A stretch of DNA of 5,948 bases from the NCBI GenBank assembly GCA_023432305.1, contig JAEYUT010000082.1:1-5948 (forward strand). The letters run 5' to 3'. The notes beneath the pieces are model-generated. The model was not told the origin of the DNA. It saw only the letters and a program-made list of their open reading frames with translations, and did no database searches. Made by a program: the position numbers and the translations under genes. Below, in pieces: positions 1 to 5,948 of the stretch. The first letter of the stretch is position 1; each line of letters starts with the position of its first letter. This DNA comes from Actinomycetes bacterium (GTDB taxonomy: Bacteria > Actinomycetota > Actinomycetes > Actinomycetales > Microbacteriaceae).

Positions 1-294
1 CTCGTCTACTCGCTCGAGAAGCTCATGTCCGAAAACGCCGACAAGATCGCCGAGCCCGTGCGCAACGAGGTGCAGGCCGACATCGACGAGCTCAAGACCG
101 CGCTCCAGGGTGAGGACGACGCCGCCATCAAGTCGGCGTTCGAGAAGCTGAACGCCAGCCAGACGAAGCTCGGCGAGGCGATCTACGCCGCCGGCCAGGA
201 GGCTCCCGCGGGCGCCCCCACGGCCGACGCGACCTCATCCGATGAGGATGTCGTCGATGCCGAGATCGTCGACGACGAGGACGACAAGAAGTAG
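1..294 (+). CDS. dnaK: Chaperone DnaK (Hsp70), C-terminal fragment, 5' truncated by window edge
   Basis: The reading frame is open from base 1 to the TAG at 292-294, giving the last 97 codons; an internal ATG at 25 is not the start. The first residues (LVYSLEKLMSENADKI) match the end of the alpha-helical lid of the Hsp70 substrate-binding domain. They are followed by more helix (about residues 20-62), then a low-complexity Ala/Gly/Pro/Thr linker and a very acidic tail (DEDVVDAEIVDDE, ending DKK). DnaK is a cytosolic ATP-driven chaperone that binds exposed hydrophobic peptides, assisted by DnaJ and GrpE. The stop lies 2 nt before grpE, so it is the promoter-proximal gene of the operon, and the ATPase domain and operon promoter are outside the window. 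In studied actinobacteria DnaK is also co-repressor of HspR, encoded three genes downstream here. The identity is supported by the lid sequence, the tail and the neighbours. Confidence 0.95.
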   Translation, partial: LVYSLEKLMSENADKIAEPVRNEVQADIDELKTALQGEDDAAIKSAFEKLNASQTKLGEAIYAAGQEAPAGAPTADATSSDEDVVDAEIVDDEDDKK

Positions 295-296
295 AC

Positions 297-878
297 ATGG
301 TCGACGAGAAGGACGAGGGCGAAGAGCCCACGATCAACGACAAGCGCAAGATCGACCCCGAGACGGGCGAGCCGCGCGCCGACGCCGACGACCGGGTTCC
401 GGTCGAGGGCGACGGGCTGAGCGACGAAGACCTCGCGCTGCTGGCGGATGCCGAGAAGGACCTGGTCGCCGAGTACCGCGAGATCGCAGCGCGGGCTCAG
501 GCCGACCTCAAGAACTTCCGCACCCGTGTCGAGCGCGACCGCGCCGCGAACCGCGAAGCGGTCATCGCCGAGGTCATCCGCTCGCTCATCCCCGTGATCG
601 ACGACCTCGATCGCGCGGACGCGCACGGCGACCTCGTCGAGGGCTCGCCTCTCGCGATCGTCTCGCAGAAGCTGCGAGGCGGGTTCGAGAAGTACGGACT
701 CCGGCGTGTGGGGGTGGTGGGCGAGCCGTTCGACCCCACCATCCACGAGGCGGTCGTGCACGTGCCCGACCCCGACGCCGAGCCCGACACCGTGAAAGAC
801 GTCATCCAGATCGGTTATGCGCTCGGTGAGCGACTGATCCGCGCCGCCAAGGTCGCGGTCGTCGCCCCGTCCGAGTAA
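297..878 (+). CDS. grpE: Nucleotide exchange factor GrpE
   Basis: This encodes 193 residues, a usual length for actinobacterial GrpE. GrpE is a cytosolic dimer that opens the DnaK nucleotide-binding cleft, releasing ADP and so client protein. Residues 1-42 are a charged, probably disordered tail. Residues about 43-95 form the long dimerising helix (LADAEKDLVAEYREIAARAQADLKNFRTR, seen in segments). A helical section with IPVIDDLDRA (98-107) follows. The C-terminal beta domain that contacts DnaK carries the family signature GEPFDPTIHEAV (142-153) and GYALGERLIRAAKVAV (173-188). The ATG lies 2 nt after the dnaK stop, with only a weak purine stretch before it inside the dnaK tail codons, so translation is probably coupled to dnaK. 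It contains no cysteine. The start is chosen from this spacing and the normal length. dnaJ begins 23 nt downstream. Confidence 0.97.
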   Translation: MVDEKDEGEEPTINDKRKIDPETGEPRADADDRVPVEGDGLSDEDLALLADAEKDLVAEYREIAARAQADLKNFRTRVERDRAANREAVIAEVIRSLIPVIDDLDRADAHGDLVEGSPLAIVSQKLRGGFEKYGLRRVGVVGEPFDPTIHEAVVHVPDPDAEPDTVKDVIQIGYALGERLIRAAKVAVVAPSE

Positions 879-901
879 CCCCCGAGTGCGAAAGGAGTCC
901 G

Positions 902-1873
902 ATGGCCAGCCAGGACTGGTTCGACAAGGACTTCTACAAGGTGCTCGGCGTCTCGAAGGATGTCTCCGAAGCCGAGCTGAAGAAGGTCTATCGCAAGCTC
1001 GCGCGGCAGTATCACCCGGACTCCAATCCGGGTGATGCGGCCGCCGAGGCGCGGTTCAAGGAGATCAGCGAGGCGTACACCGTGCTGTCGGATCCCGAGC
1101 AGCGGGCTGAATACGATCAGATCCGCGCGATGGGATCCGGCGCACGGTTCACATCCGGTGGCGCCGGCGGCTTCGACGACGTCTTCGGCGGGATGTTCAA
1201 CCAGGGAGGGCCCCGCGGCCGCACGACATACACCGCGGGCGGGTTCGAGGACCTGCTCGGGGAGATGTTCGGCGGCGGTGGGGGCTTCGGCGGTGCGCCC
1301 GGCGGATTCCGCTACGGGCCGACGAAGGGCGCCGACATCACGGCGTCCACGACGCTCGACTTCGCCACGGCGATCCACGGCGACACCGTCACCCTGCAGC
1401 TGCCGGGGGGCGCCTCCACGAAGGTGAAGATCCCCGCGGGCGTCGCCGACGGGCAGAAGATCAAGCTGCGCGGCAAGGGCCAGCCGAGCCCCAACGGCGG
1501 CGACCCGGGCGACCTCATCCTCACGGTGAGCGTGCGCCCGGACCCCGTGTTCGAGCGCGACGGGCTGAACCTCCGCATCGACGTGCCCGTGACCTTCGCT
1601 GAAGCAGCCCTCGGGGCCACGATCGAGGTGCCGACGTTCGGCGGCCAGCCGGTGAAGCTGAAGGTCGCGCCTGGAACCCCGAGCGGCAGGGTGCTGCGCG
1701 TCAAGGGACGCGGGGTCACCACGTCGAAGGGCACCGGCGACCTGCTCGCGACCGTGCAGGTGGTGGTGCCGAGCCACCTCAGCCATGACGCCAAGAAGAA
1801 GCTGGAGGCGTTCGCCGCGGCGCTGCCGGATGAGAACCCGCGAGCCGACCTGATCCGGAAGGCTGGCGCCTGA
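902..1873 (+). CDS. dnaJ: J-domain co-chaperone DnaJ, zinc-finger-less (class B / CbpA-like)
   Basis: This 323-residue J-protein stimulates the DnaK ATPase and hands over clients. The J domain spans residues about 10-74 with the catalytic HPD triad at 38-40 (RQYHPDSNPG). A Gly/Phe-rich linker runs about 79-137 (GGFDDVFGGMF, FGGGGGFGG). The two beta-sandwich client-binding domains cover about 143-290, including VKIPAGVADGQKIKLRGKG (174-192) and VKLKVAPGTPSGRVLRVKGRG (251-271). A short helical tail follows. The four CxxCxGxG zinc-binding repeats of classical DnaJ are missing, and the protein has no cysteine at all. Frame is unbroken and the C-terminal domains are continuous across the place where the zinc finger would be inserted, so this is a genuine class B architecture rather than a deletion artefact. 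A strong ribosome binding site, AAAGGAG (891-897), sits 4 nt before the ATG. The stop overlaps hspR by one base (TGATG). Confidence 0.95.
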   Translation: MASQDWFDKDFYKVLGVSKDVSEAELKKVYRKLARQYHPDSNPGDAAAEARFKEISEAYTVLSDPEQRAEYDQIRAMGSGARFTSGGAGGFDDVFGGMFNQGGPRGRTTYTAGGFEDLLGEMFGGGGGFGGAPGGFRYGPTKGADITASTTLDFATAIHGDTVTLQLPGGASTKVKIPAGVADGQKIKLRGKGQPSPNGGDPGDLILTVSVRPDPVFERDGLNLRIDVPVTFAEAALGATIEVPTFGGQPVKLKVAPGTPSGRVLRVKGRGVTTSKGTGDLLATVQVVVPSHLSHDAKKKLEAFAAALPDENPRADLIRKAGA

Positions 1874-2292
1874 TGGACGAGTCGACGCCGCTGTTCGCGA
1901 TCGCGGCGGCGGCGGAGCTCGCCGGGATGCATCCGCAGACGCTGCGGCAGTACGACCGCATGGGGCTCGTGATGCCGCAGCGCACTGCGGGACAGTCGCG
2001 GCGCTACTCGATGCGCGACATCGTGCAGCTGCGGGAGATCGCGCGCCTCTCGGCGGAGGGGCTGAACCTCGAGGGCATCCGGCGGATCCTGGAGCTCGAG
2101 AATCAGGTGCTCGCGCTGTCGAACCGGGTGCGCGAACTCGAGTCGGCGCTCGCCGATGAGATGCTCGCGCGCTCCGGGCGGCGGGTGTTCGCTGCGGGCA
2201 CGGAGGGCGAGGTCGTCTCGCTCAAGGCCGGCACGCGCGTGCGCAAGCAGAACCAGCTGGTCGTCTGGCGTCCGCTGCGCCCCCCGTCGTGA
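1873..2292 (+). CDS. hspR: Heat shock repressor HspR (MerR family)
   Basis: This 139-residue DNA-binding repressor controls the actinobacterial Hsp70/ClpB regulon. The MerR-type winged helix-turn-helix covers residues about 8-50: AAAAELAGMHPQTLRQYDR (11-29) is the HTH, and GLVMPQRTAGQSRRYS (31-46) is the wing. The dimerisation coiled coil follows (LNLEGIRRILELENQVLALSNRV to about 98). The C-terminal tail (about 99-139) ends NQLVVWRPLRPPS. There are no cysteines, so a thiol- or metal-cysteine effector is unlikely. Known family biology: HspR binds HAIR inverted repeats, with DnaK as co-repressor that is titrated away by unfolded protein on heat stress. A HAIR lies about 1.2 kb downstream in front of clpB (3483-3503); the one expected upstream of dnaK is outside the window. 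The ATG overlaps the dnaJ stop by one base, with GGAAGG (1857-1862) as a plausible ribosome binding site. The position as fourth gene of the dnaK operon fits. Confidence 0.96.
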   Translation: MDESTPLFAIAAAAELAGMHPQTLRQYDRMGLVMPQRTAGQSRRYSMRDIVQLREIARLSAEGLNLEGIRRILELENQVLALSNRVRELESALADEMLARSGRRVFAAGTEGEVVSLKAGTRVRKQNQLVVWRPLRPPS

Positions 2293-3398
2293 GCGACCTC
2301 GACGCGCTGCTCGGCATGCTCTCGCGCGAACCTGACATCGGTGCCGCGGAGCTGCGTGCGTGGGATGTGGCGGACCGCTACCTGCTGGATCTGGCGGCGG
2401 AGCGGTTCCCGGAGGCACTGCGCGGCGAGGTGGTCGTCGTCGACGACACGCACGGGGCTCTCGCTCTCGGTGTCTCGGCTCTCGGCGCCTCGACGGTGCG
2501 GGTGCATCCGGATTCGATCATCGCGCGCCGCGCGCTCGCTGCGAACGCGCAGCGGCTCGGCGTCGCATCCCCTGAGCAGGCTCCGCTCGCCGAGCTGGTC
2601 ACGCCCGCGACGACGCTCGCCCTCGTGCGCCTGCCGAAGTCGCTCGACCGCCTCGACGCGATCGCTCGCGCACTCGCGCACCGCGCATCCCCCGACCTCG
2701 TCGTGCTCGCGGGCAACCGCGTGAAGCACATGACGCCCACCCAGAACCCGGTGCTTCAGGCTGCGTTCGAGCGTGTGGACGTGGCGCCCGCCCGCCAGAA
2801 GGCGCGCGTCCTCATCGCCTCCGGTCCGCAGCAGGTGAGCCCCGCGGAGTCGGTTCGCGCCGAGACCTCGGCGGAGGTGGATGTCGTGGCGCATCCGGGT
2901 GTCTTCGCGGGCGCCAACCTCGACATCGGCACGCGCGTGCTCATCGGCACCTTCGATTCGCTTCCCGATTTCGACGTGGCCGTCGACCTCGCGTGCGGCT
3001 CCGGGGTGCTGGCGACGCTGCTCGCGCGGCATCGCCCGCGGGCGCGGGTGATCGCCTCGGACGTGTCGGAGATCGCCGTCGCCTCCACACGCGAGACGGC
3101 ACTCGCGAACGGTATCGAGGTGGAGGTTCATCAGGATGACGGCCTCGGCTTCCTTCCCGATGAGAGCGTCGACCTGGTCGTGCTGAACCCGCCGTTCCAC
3201 AGCGGATCGACGGTCACGCTCGAGCTCGCCGAGCGCCTCTTCGCCGACGCCGCGCGCGTGCTTCGGCCCGGGGGCGAGCTGCGCGCCGTGTGGAACTCGC
3301 ACCTCGGCTACCGCCCGATCCTCGAGCGTCTCGTCGGCCCCACGCGGCAGCTCGTGCGCACCCCGAAGTTCACGGTGACGGCGTCAGCGAAGCGCTGA
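2289..3398 (+). CDS. Class I SAM-dependent methyltransferase, RlmG/RsmC-like (putative rRNA guanine-N2 methyltransferase)
   Basis: This encodes 369 residues. The C-terminal half is a Rossmann-fold methyltransferase. The SAM-binding motif I is VDLACGSGVLATLL (232-245), followed by the acidic ribose-binding strand VIASDVS (254-260). The catalytic tetrapeptide lies in VVLNPPFHSG (297-306); NPPF is typical of enzymes methylating exocyclic amino groups. The N-terminal half resembles the degenerate methyltransferase domain of E. coli RlmG (23S rRNA m2G1835) and RsmC (16S m2G1207), e.g. LRAWDVADRYLL (22-33) and DDTHGALAL (52-60). These residues and VRLPKSLDRLDAIARAL recall RlmG more than RsmC, but this is from memory and target specificity is not established. 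The GTG start overlaps the hspR stop (GTGA, 4 nt) with no Shine-Dalgarno sequence, implying coupled translation. A later ATG at 2316 is an alternative but would lose conserved-looking residues. It is probably the last gene of the dnaK operon. Confidence 0.88.
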   Translation: MSDLDALLGMLSREPDIGAAELRAWDVADRYLLDLAAERFPEALRGEVVVVDDTHGALALGVSALGASTVRVHPDSIIARRALAANAQRLGVASPEQAPLAELVTPATTLALVRLPKSLDRLDAIARALAHRASPDLVVLAGNRVKHMTPTQNPVLQAAFERVDVAPARQKARVLIASGPQQVSPAESVRAETSAEVDVVAHPGVFAGANLDIGTRVLIGTFDSLPDFDVAVDLACGSGVLATLLARHRPRARVIASDVSEIAVASTRETALANGIEVEVHQDDGLGFLPDESVDLVVLNPPFHSGSTVTLELAERLFADAARVLRPGGELRAVWNSHLGYRPILERLVGPTRQLVRTPKFTVTASAKR

Positions 3399-3423
3399 GG
3401 CTGGGGCGGGCAGGTGCGTCGGC

Positions 3424-3453
3424 GGAGCAGACTCGACGAATGCTGAGTCCTCC
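3424..3453 (+). terminator. Imperfect hairpin between the dnaK operon and clpB; weak terminator candidate
   Basis: The arms GGAG (3424-3427) plus GACTC (3430-3434) pair with GAGTC (3445-3449) plus CTCC (3450-3453). They leave a 2-nt bulge (CA) and a 10-nt loop, i.e. nine base pairs in total. It starts 26 nt after the methyltransferase stop and ends just before the candidate clpB -35. No T-tract follows, only TTGTGC. It could attenuate or end the upstream operon, as U-tract-less hairpins are proposed to do in high-GC actinobacteria, or it could be chance. Function is an inference. Confidence 0.3.
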
Positions 3454-3484
3454 TTGTGCAATCTCGCAGGTGTCTCGCTAAACT
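3454..3484 (+). promoter_or_regulatory. Candidate clpB promoter (-35/-10)
   Basis: A -10-like TAAACT (3479-3484) matches TATAAT at 4 of 6 positions. It is preceded 19 nt upstream by TTGTGC (3454-3459), which matches TTGACA only at TTG, or 18 nt upstream by TGTGCA. This is the only AT-richer patch in the intergenic region. It would give a transcript starting near 3490, about 30 nt before the clpB ATG. The -10 overlaps the left arm of the HspR operator, as expected for repression by blocking polymerase. The -35 is weak, so the exact hexamers are uncertain. Confidence 0.45.
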
Positions 3485-3503
3485 TGAGCCACCGCAACTC
3501 AAG
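3483..3503 (+). promoter_or_regulatory. HAIR: HspR operator in front of clpB
   Basis: CTTGAGC (3483-3489), a 7-nt spacer (3490-3496) and ACTCAAG (3497-3503) match the known HspR-associated inverted repeat CTTGAGT-N7-ACTCAAG at 13 of 14 arm positions, with exact spacing. The single deviation is C for T at 3489. Its right edge is 18 nt before the clpB ATG. It predicts repression of clpB by the HspR encoded just upstream, relieved on heat shock. No other copy was seen in the window; the operon's own operator would lie upstream of dnaK. Confidence 0.92.
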
Positions 3504-3512
3504 TCTTACTTC

Positions 3513-3516
3513 GGAG
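3513..3516 (+). promoter_or_regulatory. Ribosome binding site fixing the clpB start
   Basis: GGAG lies 5 nt before the ATG at 3522. The same frame is open back to a GTG at 3456. Starting there would put the HAIR operator and candidate promoter inside the coding sequence, add 22 residues unlike any Clp protein, and have no good ribosome site. The ATG at 3522 is therefore preferred; a second ATG at 3531 is less well spaced. Confidence 0.8.
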
Positions 3517-3521
3517 CAGCA

Positions 3522-5690
<2,169 letters not shown>

Positions 5691-5703
5691 GCGCGCGGAT
5701 ATG

Positions 5704-5740
5704 ACAGGAGCCCCGGGGTGCACGACCCCGGGGCTCCTGT
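5704..5740. terminator. Bidirectional hairpin terminator between convergent genes
   Basis: A perfect 16-bp inverted repeat: ACAGGAGCCCCGGGGT (5704-5719) pairs with ACCCCGGGGCTCCTGT (5725-5740) around a 5-nt loop, GCACG. It starts 13 nt after the clpB stop and ends 16 nt before the stop of the minus-strand gene, so it can serve both. Neither side carries a T-run (GCTTGTGC on plus, CATATCC on minus), so it may act as a U-tract-less terminator or as a 3'-end stabiliser. The position and stem length make it the most convincing terminator in the window. Confidence 0.85.
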
Positions 5741-5756
5741 GCTTGTGCGGCGCGGC

Positions 5757-5948
5757 TCAGGCCTCGCGCGTGCGCACGCGGTGCGCGATCCAGCCTCCGA
5801 GCAGCGCCATCAGCAGAAGGCCCACGCCGATCACCCACGGCATGAGGCCGCCGAAGGTCATGCCGGATGCTCCGTCGCGCAGCTGCACCGCGCCATCCGA
5901 GAGCTGAACGGTGCCGTCGCTCAGGCTCGCGACGCCATCGGCGAGGCG
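5757..5948 (-). CDS. Partial membrane protein with LxDG heptad repeats and C-terminal transmembrane helix
   Basis: On the minus strand the frame is open from the window edge to the TGA at 5757-5759, giving the last 63 codons; the start is beyond 5948. Visible residues 2-26 are tandem seven-residue repeats of the form LxDGxxx (LADGVAS, LSDGTVQ, LSDGAVQ, LRDGA). One hydrophobic helix follows (about 33-55, PWVIGVGLLLMALLGGW), then a positively charged end (HRVRTREA), which suggests a cytoplasmic C terminus with the repeats outside. The repeats fit the xxxLxxG heptad class found in YhgE/Pip-type and other actinobacterial surface proteins. YhgE/Pip proteins usually end in several membrane helices, and only one is seen here, so family membership is open. 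The frame is supported by its G/C third positions, the helix and a terminator just beyond its stop. It is convergent to clpB and unlikely to be functionally linked. Confidence 0.8.
   Translation of the reverse strand, partial: RLADGVASLSDGTVQLSDGAVQLRDGASGMTFGGLMPWVIGVGLLLMALLGGWIAHRVRTREA

Noticed and set aside
884..890. GAGTGC before dnaJ, resembling half of a CIRCE (HrcA) operator.
   Set aside because: There is no partner half-site TTAGCACTC at the required spacing; the gene pair lies inside an operon and the locus uses HspR/HAIR.
815..3302. Long minus-strand open frames opposite dnaJ, hspR and the methyltransferase.
   Set aside because: Their products are Arg/Ala/His-rich low-complexity translations typical of antisense frames in high-GC DNA. 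All motifs are in the plus-strand genes.
3501..3511. Small palindrome AAGT-CTT-ACTT next to the HAIR right arm.
   Set aside because: Four-base arms are easily due to chance, and they partly reuse the HAIR arm; no independent role can be supported.
3456..3521. 22-codon N-terminal extension of clpB from a GTG at 3456.
   Set aside because: It would run through the candidate promoter and the HAIR operator, encodes nothing Clp-like, and a well-placed GGAG precedes the ATG at 3522.

Overview
This window comes from a high-GC actinobacterium, most likely a member of the Microbacteriaceae (Microbacterium or a close relative). The evidence is the strongly G/C-ended codon use, the actinobacterial gene order dnaK-grpE-dnaJ-hspR, and a MerR-type HspR repressor with an HspR operator (HAIR) in place of HrcA/CIRCE. 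The family-level placement is an inference from general resemblance, not from a search.

Layout. Bases 1-294 are the 3' end of dnaK. They are followed on the same strand by grpE (297-878), a zinc-finger-less dnaJ (902-1873), hspR (1873-2292) and a class I SAM-dependent methyltransferase of the RlmG/RsmC type (2289-3398). Gaps and overlaps are +2, +23, -1 and -4 nt, so this reads as one operon whose promoter lies upstream of the window. A 123-bp intergenic region (3399-3521) holds an imperfect hairpin, a candidate promoter, and a near-perfect HAIR operator about 20 bp before the clpB start. clpB (3522-5690) encodes a 722-residue Hsp100 disaggregase with no N-terminal Clp_N domain. A perfect 16-bp-stem hairpin (5704-5740) separates clpB from a convergent minus-strand gene. 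That gene's last 63 codons (5757-5948) encode LxDG heptad repeats followed by one C-terminal membrane helix. No stretch over 300 bases lacks a gene.

How it works together. DnaK, its J-protein DnaJ and its exchange factor GrpE form the Hsp70 machine, and ClpB cooperates with that machine to pull apart aggregates. HspR, with DnaK as co-repressor in the studied actinobacteria, represses HAIR-bearing promoters. The HAIR in front of clpB therefore places the disaggregase under the repressor encoded just upstream. The methyltransferase is translationally coupled to hspR and probably travels as a heat-shock-operon passenger or a ribosome-maintenance function.

The region is essentially a conserved protein-quality-control locus; I see no new defence, mobile or biosynthetic system. 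The points worth a second look are the N-domainless ClpB, the operator placement, the class B J-protein, the rRNA-methyltransferase-like gene fused into the operon, and the partial heptad-repeat membrane protein.
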